54,411 nucleotides of DNA from JBOHRN01 sp050732775 (GCA_050732775.1 JBOHRN010000041.1:1-54411); one strand, 5' to 3'. Positions 42,345-54,397 are shown, numbered from the stretch's first letter. A program made the numbers and translations. The notes: generated from the sequence alone by a model not told the origin.

Positions 42345-42361
42345 AAATCGCCCTCTGTCAA
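42334..42361 (-). promoter_or_regulatory. Sigma70-type promoter of ssb
   Basis: On the minus strand a consensus TTGACA (42356-42361) and TACCTT (42334-42339) are 16 bases apart, about 46 bases upstream of the ssb start. The -35 overlaps the stop codon of rimI. This is the best promoter match I see in the window. Confidence 0.7.
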
Positions 42362-42837
42362 CGAGCGGGTGTCTCCAGCTCCTTCCGCATGACCACCGCG
42401 TCCTCGCGGGGGCGCGTGTAGTACCCCTTGCGCAACCCCGCCTGGGTGAACCCCGCGGCTCGATATAACGCCAGCCCAGCCCGGTTGGATACCCTCACCT
42501 CCAGAAAACATTCGCGCACTCCCCGCAGCCGGAGCCGGTCGAGCATCGCCTCCAACAGGGCGCGGCCCACCCCCCGCCCCCGCGACTCCGGCCGCACCGC
42601 CAAGTTGCCCAGTTCGGCCTGATCCGCCGCCCACCACGCCGCCGCGTACCCGGTTACCCCGCCCGCGTCCGCGGCCACCAGCAGGTCGGCGTCGCCGCGG
42701 TGGAGGAGTGAGCGGAAGGTCCGCTCCGACCACGGCGTGCTGAACGACGCCCGCTCGATACCGAGGACGGCGGGCAAGTCGGGCGGCTCCAGGGAGCGGA
42801 GAGAGGTCACGGCCCGGGCAGCAACCGGCGCGCTCAA
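42358..42837 (-). CDS. rimI: Ribosomal-protein-alanine N-acetyltransferase
   Basis: A 159-residue GNAT acetyltransferase in the RimI position next to tsaB. It has the acceptor-side LPAVLGIERASFSTPWSE, the acetyl-CoA loop VRPESRGRGVGRALLEAML (about 81-99) and the late ECFLEVRVSNRAGLALYRAAGF typical of RimI. It should acetylate the N-terminus of ribosomal protein S18 or similar targets. The start is TTG 42837, overlapping the tsaB stop (TTGA), with GGGAG seven bases before it. Confidence 0.9.
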   Translation of the reverse strand: MSAPVAARAVTSLRSLEPPDLPAVLGIERASFSTPWSERTFRSLLHRGDADLLVAADAGGVTGYAAAWWAADQAELGNLAVRPESRGRGVGRALLEAMLDRLRLRGVRECFLEVRVSNRAGLALYRAAGFTQAGLRKGYYTRPREDAVVMRKELETPAR

Positions 42838-43559
42838 GGAGACGCTCCCTTGCCAGCGCGGATACGCTCGGCCCCGGGCGGACGCAGGTACTCGGGTTCC
42901 CAGCCTGAGGGGCTGGCGATTCGCCCCAGCTCCGGCGCTACTTCTGCCAGCCAGATGAGCGCCGAAGCCCGCGGGACGGCGAGGTGCGGTGGGGCCACGG
43001 CGGCGCCCAGCTCCTCTTCGAGCTCATGCCGGTGCAGGCTTGCGCCCTCGCCCGTGAAGAAGGGCGGCTCCTGGCCCCGGAAACGGCCCATCAGCTCTTC
43101 CAGTGAGAGTGCCGCCGGCTCCATCAGAGCCGTGATCTGAGCTTCCCCGTCCCCCCTACCCTTTTCCTTCCCGCCTAGCTCATAACAAGCGGCGTATACA
43201 TCGCGCCGCCGCGCGTCGATGAGGGCGCACACCGGGCGCGCCAGCGGCCACGCCCCGGCCGCCCGCGCCAGTAAACCCGAGTAAGCGTGAAGCGGGATGG
43301 CGAGCGCCCGCGCGACCCCCTTGGCGGTCGCCGCCGCCACCCGCAGTCCGGTGAACGACCCCGGCCCCCCGGCCACCACCACCCCGGCCAGCTCGCCCGA
43401 CTCCGCGCCGGTGGCAGAGAAGAGCCCGTCGATCTCCGGAATGAGCAGGCCAGAGTGCCGCTTGCTCCGGAAGAGCCGCTCGGCCAGGAGCTCGCCGCTG
43501 TGGCCCAGCGCCACCGAACCCGCCTCGCTAGAACAGTCCAGCGCCAGGAGGAGAGACAC
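42834..43559 (-). CDS. tsaB: tRNA t6A synthesis protein TsaB
   Basis: A 241-residue TsaB (YeaZ), the partner that with TsaD and TsaE transfers threonylcarbamoyl to adenosine 37 of tRNAs. It starts LLALDCSSEAGSVALG and has the loop VVVAGGPGSFTGLRVAAATAKG in two parts and CALIDARRRDVYAACY. It lies between tsaE and rimI, a common arrangement; tsaD is not in the window. The start is GTG 43559. Confidence 0.93.
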   Translation of the reverse strand: MSLLLALDCSSEAGSVALGHSGELLAERLFRSKRHSGLLIPEIDGLFSATGAESGELAGVVVAGGPGSFTGLRVAAATAKGVARALAIPLHAYSGLLARAAGAWPLARPVCALIDARRRDVYAACYELGGKEKGRGDGEAQITALMEPAALSLEELMGRFRGQEPPFFTGEGASLHRHELEEELGAAVAPPHLAVPRASALIWLAEVAPELGRIASPSGWEPEYLRPPGAERIRAGKGASP

Positions 43560-43567
43560 GGAGGGGA

Positions 43568-44029
43568 TCAGCTAGCGGGAACCATGGCCGGCAAGGGCGG
43601 GGGATCTCCCACCCGGCCGAGTCCGACGCGCCGCAGGAGTGGATCACCCGCGTCTTCCAGGGTGACTTCCCAACGGGGCCGGGGGAGCAGCTCCCCAGCC
43701 CGCTCCGGCCATTCGATCAGGACCACCTCGCCCTCCCCGCCCAGCTCCTCCCACCCCAGCTCCCACACCTCTTCCGGGCGCTTGAGCCGGAACAGGTCCA
43801 GGTGGATTAAGCGGAGCCCGCGCGGAGAGTCGTACTCCAGACGGAGGTTGAAGGTGGGAGAAGGGATCTCTCCCCGCACCCCGGCCCCGCGCGCCACCGC
43901 CCGGGCCAGAGTGGTCTTGCCCGCCCCCAAGGCGCCCCGCAGGGCAAGTACCGCGGGGGGCGGTGTCTCGCCGCCGACGCGCTCTCCCCACGCCGCGAGC
44001 GTGCTCTCGTCCCACACCGCTCCGCTCAC
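43568..44029 (-). CDS. tsaE: tRNA t6A synthesis ATPase TsaE
   Basis: A 153-residue P-loop ATPase with Walker A RGALGAGKTTLARAVARG (about 31-48), followed by SPTFNLRLEYDS and HLDLFRLKRPEEVWELGWEE. It resets the TsaBD complex during t6A synthesis. It begins with GTG 44029, overlapping the uvrB stop by four bases. The C-terminus (about 130-153) is Pro-rich and not conserved. Confidence 0.93.
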   Translation of the reverse strand: MSGAVWDESTLAAWGERVGGETPPPAVLALRGALGAGKTTLARAVARGAGVRGEIPSPTFNLRLEYDSPRGLRLIHLDLFRLKRPEEVWELGWEELGGEGEVVLIEWPERAGELLPRPRWEVTLEDAGDPLLRRVGLGRVGDPPPLPAMVPAS

Positions 44030-46050
44030 GCCGGGCCGGCGCGGCTCTTTCGACCTCCGCCGCGGGCTTTGAGTTCGAGCAGCTGGTCGCGCAGCACCGC
44101 CGCCCGCTCGAAGTCGAGTTCGGCGGCGGCGGCTTCCATCTCCGCCTCGATCTCTTCCCTCAGGAGCTCGGCGTCCCGGCCGTAGCCGGCTCGCGGTTCG
44201 GCTACCCGGAGTCCGGTTCGAGTGGCCCGCGCGTCGGCCACCTTGGTGGAGCGCAGCGTCTCTTGGACCGATTTGATGATGGTCTGGGGGGTGATGCCGT
44301 GCTCCTGGTTGTGGCGCAGTTGGATCTCCCGGCGGCGCTCGGTCTCGTCGATCATCCTCCGCATAGAGCCGGTGATCCGGTCGGCGTACAGGATCGCCTT
44401 GCCGGCCACATTGCGGGCGGCCCGGCCCACTGTTTGGATGAGCGAACTGTCAGAGCGCAGGAAACCCTCCTTGTCGGCGTCCAGGATGGCCACCAGCGAG
44501 ACCTCGGGCAGGTCGAGCCCTTCGCGCAGCAGGTTGATGCCCACCAGTACGTCGAAGCTGCCCAGCCGCAGATCGCGCAGTATCTCTACCCGCTCGATGG
44601 AGTCGATATCGGAGTGCAGGTAACGCACCCGCGCCCCGTGCTGGTGCAGAAAGTCGGTCAGGTCTTCAGACATCCGCTTGGTGAGCGTGGTGACCAGCAC
44701 CCGCTCGCCGCGGGCCGCCCGCTCGCGGATCTCCGCCAGCAGGTCGTCCACCTGGCCGCGTACCGGGCGTACCTCGACCTCGGGGTCGGGGAGACCGGTG
44801 GGCCGGATGATCTGCTCCACCACCACGCCACCGCTCTTCTCCAACTCGTACGGCCCCGGCGTGGCCGACACGAAGACCGCCTTGGGCACCAAGGACTCCC
44901 ACTCCTCGAACTTGAGCGGCCGGTTGTCCAGCGCCGACGGCAGCCGGAAGCCGTGCTCCACCAGGGTTAGCTTGCGGGAGCGGTCGCCCTTGTACATGCC
45001 CCCGATCTGGGGTACGGAGACGTGGCTCTCGTCCACCATGAGCAGGAAGTCCTCGGGGAAGTAGTCGAACAGACACGCCGGGCGCTCGCCCTCTTCCCGG
45101 CCGGTGAGGTGGCGGGAGTAGTTCTCGATGCCCGCGCAAGTGCCAATCTCCAACATCATCTCGAGGTCAAAGAGGGTGCGCTGTTCCAACCGTTGCGCCT
45201 CCAGGAGCTTCGCCTCGCCGCGGAGCTCCCGGAGCTGCCCGTCCAGTTCGGCGCGTATCTTCACCGCCGCCCTCTCGATATGTTCCCGCCCGGTCACGAA
45301 GTGGGTGGCCGGAAAGATGGCAGCCCGGGTCATGGGGGTGATGGTCTCTCCGCTGAGGGGGTCGAAGCGGGAGACCCGCTCGATCTCGTCGCCCCACAGC
45401 TCGACTCGCACCCCTTGCTCTTCGTAAGCCGGGTACACCTCCACGGTGTCGCCGCGCACCCGGAAGGTGCCAGGTTCAAAGTGGACGTCGTTGCGCTTGT
45501 ACTGGACCTCTACCAGGGCGCGCAAGAGCTGCTTGCGGGGCAACTCCTGGCCTCGTTCCAGCGTGAGCATGCGGGAGCGGTACTCGCGCGGGTCGCCCAA
45601 GCCGTAAATGCACGACACCGAGGCCACGATCACCACGTCATCCCGTTCCATCAGCGACGAGGTGGCCCTGAGACGCAGCCGCTCGATGTCCTCGTTGATC
45701 GACGAATCCTTCTCGATGTAGGTGTCGCTGGAGGGGACGTACGCCTCCGGCTGGTAGTAGTCGTAGTAAGAGATGAAGTATTCGACCGCGTTCCTGGGGA
45801 AGAACTGCTTGAGCTCGCCGTAGAGCTGCGCCGCCAGCGTCTTGTTGTGGCTCATCACCAGCGTGGGCCGGGCGTGCCGGGCGATGACGTGGGCCATGGT
45901 AAAGGTCTTGCCCGTGCCCGTGGCCCCCAGCAGCGTCTGGAAGCGCTCGCCCCGCGCTAGCCCCCCGGAGAGCTCCTCGATGGCTTTGGGCTGGTCGCCG
46001 CGCGGCTCAAAGGGAGCGTCGAGGGAAAAGGGGGAGGCGGTGGCGATCAT
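44026..46050 (-). CDS. uvrB: Excinuclease ABC subunit B
   Basis: A complete 674-residue UvrB, the helicase-like damage-verifying subunit of nucleotide excision repair. It has Walker A LLGATGTGKTFT (about 40-51), the damage-probing beta-hairpin region YYDYYQPEAYVPSSDTYIEK, helicase motif VDESHVSVPQ, the C-terminal helicase lobe with VGRAARN, and a UVR motif at the end (AAAAELDFERAAVLRDQLLE) for UvrC contact. No uvrA or uvrC is in the window. The start at ATG 46050 lies nine bases after the RSH gene. Confidence 0.96.
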   Translation of the reverse strand: MIATASPFSLDAPFEPRGDQPKAIEELSGGLARGERFQTLLGATGTGKTFTMAHVIARHARPTLVMSHNKTLAAQLYGELKQFFPRNAVEYFISYYDYYQPEAYVPSSDTYIEKDSSINEDIERLRLRATSSLMERDDVVIVASVSCIYGLGDPREYRSRMLTLERGQELPRKQLLRALVEVQYKRNDVHFEPGTFRVRGDTVEVYPAYEEQGVRVELWGDEIERVSRFDPLSGETITPMTRAAIFPATHFVTGREHIERAAVKIRAELDGQLRELRGEAKLLEAQRLEQRTLFDLEMMLEIGTCAGIENYSRHLTGREEGERPACLFDYFPEDFLLMVDESHVSVPQIGGMYKGDRSRKLTLVEHGFRLPSALDNRPLKFEEWESLVPKAVFVSATPGPYELEKSGGVVVEQIIRPTGLPDPEVEVRPVRGQVDDLLAEIRERAARGERVLVTTLTKRMSEDLTDFLHQHGARVRYLHSDIDSIERVEILRDLRLGSFDVLVGINLLREGLDLPEVSLVAILDADKEGFLRSDSSLIQTVGRAARNVAGKAILYADRITGSMRRMIDETERRREIQLRHNQEHGITPQTIIKSVQETLRSTKVADARATRTGLRVAEPRAGYGRDAELLREEIEAEMEAAAAELDFERAAVLRDQLLELKARGGGRKSRAGPA

Positions 46051-46059
46051 GTGGCCACT

Positions 46060-48291
46060 TCAATCTTCCACCGTCAGGTCGCTCTCCTCGAAGTGCTCGC
46101 GGCGCTCCACCGAGAGGACCCCGTTCACGCCCTTGATCGACTTGAGCACCCGCTTGAGGTGAGTGAGGTTTTCCACCTCGATCACGAAGCTCCCCCGCAT
46201 GCCCAGCTCCTCGGAGCGGATGTCGGCGCTCTTGATGTTGGTGTCGGTCTGGGTGATGGTGCTGGCGATGTCGGCGAAGAGCCCTTGCCGGTCGCTCCCC
46301 TCCATCTCGATACGCACCAGGAAGCGTTCGCCCGCCTCGGCTTCCCACTCGATGTCTACCCTCCGCTCGGGGTGTTCGGCCAGCTGTAGCACGTTGGGGC
46401 AGTCGGTGCGGTGGATGGAAACGCCGCGGCCGCGGGTAATGTAGCCGATCACCTCGTCGCCGGGCACCGGCTGGCAGCACTGGGAGTAGCGCACCATGAG
46501 CCCGTTCACCCCCTGGATGCGTACCCCCTTGGACCGACCGCGCACCCGCGACACCAGCCGGTCGAACGCCGAGTCGGGCCGGTCCGCGGCCGGGGGCGCC
46601 CAGTCGTCCCAGAGCTCCTTGAAGACGGCGGAAGGCCCCACGTCGCCCCGCCCCAAGGCGGCGAAGAGGTGGGCCGAGCCCGGGTAGGAGAGCCGCTTGG
46701 CCGCCCGCTCGAAACGCTCCTCCGACACCCGTCCCCGCCGCGACTTGCGGATCTCCCGTTCGATGAACTCTCGCCCCAGCTTCACGGAGCTCTCCAGCTC
46801 TTCCTTGCGGATCCACTGGCGGATCTTGTTGCGGGCCCGGGCCGTTTTCACGAAAGCGAGCCAATCTCGCGAGGGGCGCTGGCGGGGGTCGGTCACGACC
46901 TCGACGGTGTCTCCGTTCTTGAGCTGCTTGGAGAGAGGGGCGATGCGCTCATTCACCTTGGCACCGGCGCAGTGGAGCCCTACCTCGGTGTGGACGGCGA
47001 AGGCGAAGTCGATGGGGGTGGCCCCCTTGGGTAGCTGCTTGACGTCGCCGTGCGGGGTAAAGACGAAGATCTCGTCCTGGAAGAGGTCGATCTTCAGGAA
47101 CTCCATGAACTCTTCCGGCTCGCGCGTGTCCTGCTGCCACTCCAGGACTTGCCGGAACCAGGTCAAAGTCTCGTCCACCTCGTCGCCGTCGCGTCCCCCG
47201 TCTTTATACTTCCAGTGCGCCGCGATGCCGTACTCGGAGGTGCGGTGCATCTCGCGGGTGCGGATCTGGATCTCGTACGGCCGCCCCCCCGGACCGAACA
47301 CGGTGGTGTGGAGCGAGCGGTAGAGGTTCGACTTGGGGGTGGCGATATAGTCGTGAAAGCGCTCGTGGAGAGGGGTCCAGCGGTTGTGGATCACGCCCAA
47401 GGCGTGGTAGCAGTCGCCCACCGTGTCTACCGTTACCCGCATCGCCATGAGGTCGTAGATCTGCTCGTACGGCTTGTCGCGGTGGACCATCTTCCGGTAG
47501 ATGGACCAGAGGTGCTTGGGCCGCCCCGTGACCTGGCACTGGATGCCCGCGTCCGCGAGCTCCTGCTCGAGCGGGCCGCGCATGCCGTCGACCAGCCCTT
47601 CGCGTTCGGAGCGGCGCGCGGCCACCTTTTCGCTCAGTTCGCGGTAGGCGCTGGGTTCGAGCACCTTGAAGCAGAGGTCCTCCAGCTCCCACTTGACCCG
47701 CGCCATGCCGAGCCTGTGGGCGAGGGGAGCGTAGATTTCGCGCGTCTCCATCGCGATACGCACCTGCTTCTCGTCGGTCAGGTGCTCCAGGGTGCGCATG
47801 TTGTGGAGCCGGTCGGCCAGTTTGACCACGATCACCCGGGCGTCCTGGGCCATGGAGAGGAGCAGTTTGCGGTAGTTCTCAACCTGCTGCTCGGTGTGGG
47901 TGCGGAAGCGGACCCGGGCAATCTTGGTGAGTCCGTCCACTACTGCGGCCACTTCGTCTCCGAAGGCCGCGTGTACGTCTTCGATGGTGGCCGAGGTATC
48001 CTCCACCACGTCGTGGATCAGCCCGCTGGCCAGCGTGACCGAGTCGAGGTGCAATTCGGCCAGGATACAGGCCACATCCACGCAGTGGACCACGTAGTCC
48101 TCGCCCGAAGAGCGCTTCTGGCCGGCGTGGGCGAAGCTGCTGAATTCGTAAGCGCGGGTTACCACCTCTAGGTCGAGCCGTTTGAGGTCCGGCTCCAGAG
48201 CCGCGAACAGGGAGGGCGGGAGGATGGCGCGGGCGTGTTCGCGCTCCTCGCTCTGTTCGTCAGCTGCTAGGATGAGGGGCGTACCGCTCAT
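46060..48291 (-). CDS. rsh: RelA/SpoT-family bifunctional (p)ppGpp synthetase/hydrolase
   Basis: A 743-residue long RSH enzyme. The hydrolase HD domain is intact (about 50-150, with LASGLIHDVVEDT and VVKLADRLHNMRTL). The synthetase domain includes YEQIYDLMAMRV, ERFHDYIATPKSN (about 310-322) and YEIQIRT. TGS (FVFTPHGDVKQLPKGATPIDF), a zinc-finger-like helical region and a C-terminal ACT domain follow. The position that is RxKD in most bifunctional enzymes reads RFHD here. ATG 48291 is preferred over GTG 48297 because GGAG lies five bases before it. It should both make and degrade the alarmone. Confidence 0.93.
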   Translation of the reverse strand: MSGTPLILAADEQSEEREHARAILPPSLFAALEPDLKRLDLEVVTRAYEFSSFAHAGQKRSSGEDYVVHCVDVACILAELHLDSVTLASGLIHDVVEDTSATIEDVHAAFGDEVAAVVDGLTKIARVRFRTHTEQQVENYRKLLLSMAQDARVIVVKLADRLHNMRTLEHLTDEKQVRIAMETREIYAPLAHRLGMARVKWELEDLCFKVLEPSAYRELSEKVAARRSEREGLVDGMRGPLEQELADAGIQCQVTGRPKHLWSIYRKMVHRDKPYEQIYDLMAMRVTVDTVGDCYHALGVIHNRWTPLHERFHDYIATPKSNLYRSLHTTVFGPGGRPYEIQIRTREMHRTSEYGIAAHWKYKDGGRDGDEVDETLTWFRQVLEWQQDTREPEEFMEFLKIDLFQDEIFVFTPHGDVKQLPKGATPIDFAFAVHTEVGLHCAGAKVNERIAPLSKQLKNGDTVEVVTDPRQRPSRDWLAFVKTARARNKIRQWIRKEELESSVKLGREFIEREIRKSRRGRVSEERFERAAKRLSYPGSAHLFAALGRGDVGPSAVFKELWDDWAPPAADRPDSAFDRLVSRVRGRSKGVRIQGVNGLMVRYSQCCQPVPGDEVIGYITRGRGVSIHRTDCPNVLQLAEHPERRVDIEWEAEAGERFLVRIEMEGSDRQGLFADIASTITQTDTNIKSADIRSEELGMRGSFVIEVENLTHLKRVLKSIKGVNGVLSVERREHFEESDLTVED

Positions 48292-48293
48292 AA

Positions 48294-49012
48294 TCACTCC
48301 AAGAGTCCGGCCTCGACGAACGACGTAAAACGGTCTGCCCCCACGATCACGTGGTCCAGCACCTCGACCCCGAGGTGCTCTCCCGCGCGCCGGAGTTTGC
48401 TGGTGATCTCACGATCTTCGGCCGAGGGCGAGGGGTCGCCGCTGGGATGGTTATGGACTAGGATCACGGCCGCGGCCGCCTCGGCGACGGCTGCCCGGAA
48501 GACCTCCCGAGGATGGACCAGCGACGCGTCCAGCGTACCGCGCGAGACCTGTAGGTCGCGCAGCACTTCGTTGCGGGTATTGAGCAAGAGCACGTGGAAC
48601 TCTTCCTGGGGCAGGTCCCGGAGCGGGAGACGCATGCGCTCGTACACCTGGCGCGCGCTACGGACGGTGTCGCGCCCGGGCCGCTGCTCGGCCGCGGCCC
48701 GGCGGCCCAGCTCCAGAGCGGCGAGCAACTTGGCCGCCTTGGCCGGGCCTATGCCGGGCACCTTGCACAGCTCCGGCACCGAACTGGTGGCGATCGGCCG
48801 GAGCGAACCGCCCCCGTCCGAAAAGCTCCGCAGCAGGTCGCCCGCCAGGTCCACCGCCGAGCGCCGGCGGCCGTTCTCGAGAGTGGAACCGGTACCGATC
48901 AGAATAGCCAGTAGCTCCCGTGCGGACAGTGCCCCCGCCCCCAGCCCCTGCAGCCGCTCGCGCGGCCGCTCGGAGCTGGGCCACTCCTTGATGGTGTAGC
49001 GCGGCTGACCGC

Positions 49013-49034
<22 letters not shown>
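48294..49034 (-). CDS. radC: DNA repair protein RadC homologue (JAMM domain)
   Basis: A 246-residue RadC-family protein with an N-terminal helix-hairpin-helix-like part (about 65-105, VPELCKVPGIGPAKAAKLLAA) and a JAMM metalloprotease-like domain whose metal motif is HNHPSGDPSPSAED (about 196-209). The family's true function remains unclear despite the name. The start is uncertain: GTG 49034 overlaps secA by 22 bases, while TTG 49016 would give a tighter four-base overlap (TTGA) and a start closer to the conserved YTIKEWPSSERPRERL. There is no strong ribosome site at either. Confidence 0.9.
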
Positions 49035-52210
<3,176 letters not shown>

Positions 52211-52220
52211 GGTTCCCAAT

Positions 52221-52242
52221 TAGGACTCGACTAGGACTCGAC
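52221..52242. repeat. 11-base tandem duplication at the nadD stop
   Basis: TAGGACTCGAC occurs twice head to tail (52221-52231 and 52232-52242). The copy nearer nadD encodes its last residues and stop; the other copy is untranslated and fills the short gap to secA. Confidence 0.7.
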
Positions 52243-52842
52243 CGGCCGGATTTTTGGCTTTCCTTTCCCGTACACCCCTTCCCGCTCGATGATCGTCAGC
52301 ACCTGCTCCGGCACCCGATACCTGATAGAGAGCCCCGCGGCGACCCGCCGCCGGAGCTCGCTGGACGAGACATCGACGCGGGTCACCGGCACCCGCTCGA
52401 AAGGAAACGGAAAGCCGGCCGGTGCACCCTCTCCCTGCCGAGCCAGCAGCGCCAGCGTAGCCAGCTCCAACACACGCTCGGGCTCGCGCCACTGGGGCAG
52501 GCCGGCGAGAGTGTCGGCTCCCACCAGCAGAAAGAGTTCGGCGCGGGGCCAACGGCCGCGCAGTTGCGCCAGAGTATCCACCGTGTAGGAAGGGCCCGGA
52601 CGACGGGTCTCCAGGTCGTCGACCTCGAAGCGGGTATCGCCCGCCACCGCGGCCCGCACCAGTTCGAGCCGGAGCGGGGCGGGCGCCGCCACCGCGCCCT
52701 GCTTGTGCGGTGGAAGCAAGGCCGGAACGAAAAGGAGCCGGTCCAACTGGAGCCTCTCGAAAGCGTCACCGGCCGCGATCAGGTGCCCGGCGTGAGGAGG
52801 GTCAAAGGTGCCCCCCAAGACTCCAACCTTAGCTCCGGTCAT
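52231..52842 (-). CDS. nadD: Nicotinate-nucleotide adenylyltransferase
   Basis: A 203-residue NadD that adenylates nicotinate mononucleotide in NAD synthesis. The nucleotidyltransferase motif GGTFDPPHAGHL (10-21) and the C-terminal VSSSELRRRVAAG, the equivalent of ISSTxIR, are present. ATG 52842 is chosen over an upstream in-frame start because the family begins just before VGVLGGTFDP; this start overlaps the bamD stop by 14 bases. It is followed by secA after 20 bases. Confidence 0.94.
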   Translation of the reverse strand: MTGAKVGVLGGTFDPPHAGHLIAAGDAFERLQLDRLLFVPALLPPHKQGAVAAPAPLRLELVRAAVAGDTRFEVDDLETRRPGPSYTVDTLAQLRGRWPRAELFLLVGADTLAGLPQWREPERVLELATLALLARQGEGAPAGFPFPFERVPVTRVDVSSSELRRRVAAGLSIRYRVPEQVLTIIEREGVYGKGKPKIRPVES

Positions 52843-53578
52843 CTCCCCGCAAGGAGCCCGCCTCCTCGCTCTCGGGGTACTCCCTGAGGAGCCGCTCCCG
52901 GGTCTCGGCAGCTTCTTCGTCATAGCCGAGCTCCCGGTAACTCTCGACTAGCCGGAGGAGGGCGGCCGGCGCTGAGGAGGTACGGGGAAACTCGTCCACC
53001 GTGCGCTCAAAGTAGATCACCGCCGCGTCGTACGCTTTACGGCTCAAGTAGTGCTCCCCGGTCTGATACGACTTCAAGGCCAGCCGCTCGCGCATCGCGC
53101 TGACCTTTGCGGCCGCGCTCTCGGCCCACTCGGTCTGGGGGTAGTTGGCGATCACCGCCTGGCAGAAGGTAATCGCCGTGCGGGTATACTGTTGGTAGAG
53201 CGGCGGGGGGGGAGAAAGCTCCACGTACGCCTCGCAAGTCGCCAGCCGGGCCAGAGGCGCGAGTTGGTGGGTGGGAAAGCTCGCCACCAAGCGCTGGAAG
53301 GCCGCCGCCGCCTCCAGGTACTCCCGCCTCTCGCGGTACGCTTCGCCCACGGTGAACTGGGCGCGCGGCACGCGCTCGTCGCCGAAGTGGGCCTCGACGA
53401 AGTACTCCAGGTAGCGCAGGGCCTGGTCGTGCTCACCCGTCCGGAAAGCCGCCATCCCCCGCTGGTACAGGTCGTCCGGACCGACGGTGGCAAGGTCTAC
53501 CTCCTTGGAAGCGCAGCCGGCCAGCAGCAGGGCGGCGGCGAGAAGCGGCGCGAGGTCGCGACGGATATGGATAGGCAT
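52829..53578 (-). CDS. bamD: Outer membrane assembly lipoprotein BamD
   Basis: A 249-residue lipoprotein (signal LLAAALLLAGC, Cys22) with about five TPR-like repeats. It begins DDLYQRGMAAFRTGEHDQAL, then VPRAQFTVGEAYRERREYLEA, LAPLARLATCEAY, and late TGEHYLSRKAYDAAVIYFER. The order and length fit BamD, the essential Bam-complex subunit that works with BamA to fold outer-membrane barrels. A hairpin and 85-base gap separate it from the TPR gene upstream. Confidence 0.87.
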   Translation of the reverse strand: MPIHIRRDLAPLLAAALLLAGCASKEVDLATVGPDDLYQRGMAAFRTGEHDQALRYLEYFVEAHFGDERVPRAQFTVGEAYRERREYLEAAAAFQRLVASFPTHQLAPLARLATCEAYVELSPPPPLYQQYTRTAITFCQAVIANYPQTEWAESAAAKVSAMRERLALKSYQTGEHYLSRKAYDAAVIYFERTVDEFPRTSSAPAALLRLVESYRELGYDEEAAETRERLLREYPESEEAGSLRGDDRS

Positions 53579-53599
53579 AGGTGGACGTGCTACACTCGA

Positions 53600-53624
53600 G
53601 GCGCCGCCGGGGTTCGGCGGCGCC
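53600..53624 (-). terminator. GC-rich hairpin between the TPR gene and bamD
   Basis: GGCGCCGCCG and CGGCGGCGCC form a perfect ten-base-pair stem with a five-base loop, in the 85-base gap after the TPR stop. No T-run follows on the minus strand, so it could be a weak terminator or a processing site rather than a classic intrinsic terminator. Confidence 0.45.
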
Positions 53625-53663
53625 GGGGCCGCCAGCTTGGGCGCCGCGAAGTAGACCGGGAGG

Positions 53664-54383
53664 TCACGAGGACGGCGGGCGGCTCCGCTCGATCATCGCC
53701 ACGTATGCCTGCACCTGGGCGTCGTCAGGTCTCTGCCTGAGGCACTGCCGCCACGCCTCCTCGGCCTCTACGATCCGGTTCTGCTTGAACAGCGCCAACC
53801 CCAGGTTGGCGCGGGCGGCGGAGTAAGAAGGGTTGATCTCCAGGATGCGGTGCAGCTCGCGCTCGGCTTCCTCGCTACTACCCAGATCGATGAGCACGCG
53901 CACGCGCTTGTTGCGGATGTCCAGGAAGCTGGGCCTGAGCTCGACCGCGCGCTCGTACTGGGCCAGCGCCTGATCCAAATCTTCCGCCGCCCGGTAAAGA
54001 TCTCCCAGCCGCTCGTGTTGGTGGGCTAGCGGGGCGGCCACCGTGGCGGGGTAAGGCCCCTCGCTCTCGTCGGCGCCTGCCGCGCGCTCAAACGCCTCCC
54101 TAGCCTCCTCCACCCTGCCCAGCTCGCCCAGCGTGATGGCCCTGTTGAGTAGCGCCTCCACGTAGCCGGGGTTGATATCCAAGGCTTGGTCAAACGCCTC
54201 CAGCGCTGCCTCGGGCCGCCCCACCAGACCGTAGCAGAGCCCCGACAGGTTGTAGACATCCGCGAAGCCCGGCTCCCGGCGCAGAGACTCCTGGAAGTCC
54301 TCCAGCGCCGATACGTACGCCCCGCGCTCGAACGCCTCCCGGCCGCGGGCGATGATCCGCTCGGTGGAGATCTCCTGGCTCAT
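53664..54383 (-). CDS. TPR-repeat protein
   Basis: A 239-residue protein composed of tetratricopeptide repeats, about six in a row. Clear units are GREAFERGAYVSALEDFQES, VYNLSGLCYGLVGRPEAALE, ALLNRAITLGELGRVEEARE, DLYRAAEDLDQALAQYERAV and ARANLGLALFKQNRIVEAEE. There is no signal peptide or membrane segment, so a cytoplasmic scaffold is likely. The partner is unknown. ATG 54383 is favoured, with a TATCTT element eight bases upstream. It precedes bamD, another TPR protein. Confidence 0.78.
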   Translation of the reverse strand: MSQEISTERIIARGREAFERGAYVSALEDFQESLRREPGFADVYNLSGLCYGLVGRPEAALEAFDQALDINPGYVEALLNRAITLGELGRVEEAREAFERAAGADESEGPYPATVAAPLAHQHERLGDLYRAAEDLDQALAQYERAVELRPSFLDIRNKRVRVLIDLGSSEEAERELHRILEINPSYSAARANLGLALFKQNRIVEAEEAWRQCLRQRPDDAQVQAYVAMIERSRPPSS

Positions 54384-54391
54384 GGTGGGGC

Positions 54392-54397
54392 AAGATA
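54392..54397 (-). promoter_or_regulatory. Candidate -10 element (TATCTT) of the right-hand TPR gene
   Basis: TATCTT lies eight bases before the ATG at 54383, the same distance as at the TPR gene at 10814. Its -35 would fall outside the window, so this is only a pattern match. Confidence 0.3.

Noticed and set aside
47050..48171. Plus-strand open frame of 373 codons opposite the RSH gene
   Set aside because: It mirrors the codon structure of the RSH gene and has no ribosome site or recognisable motif.
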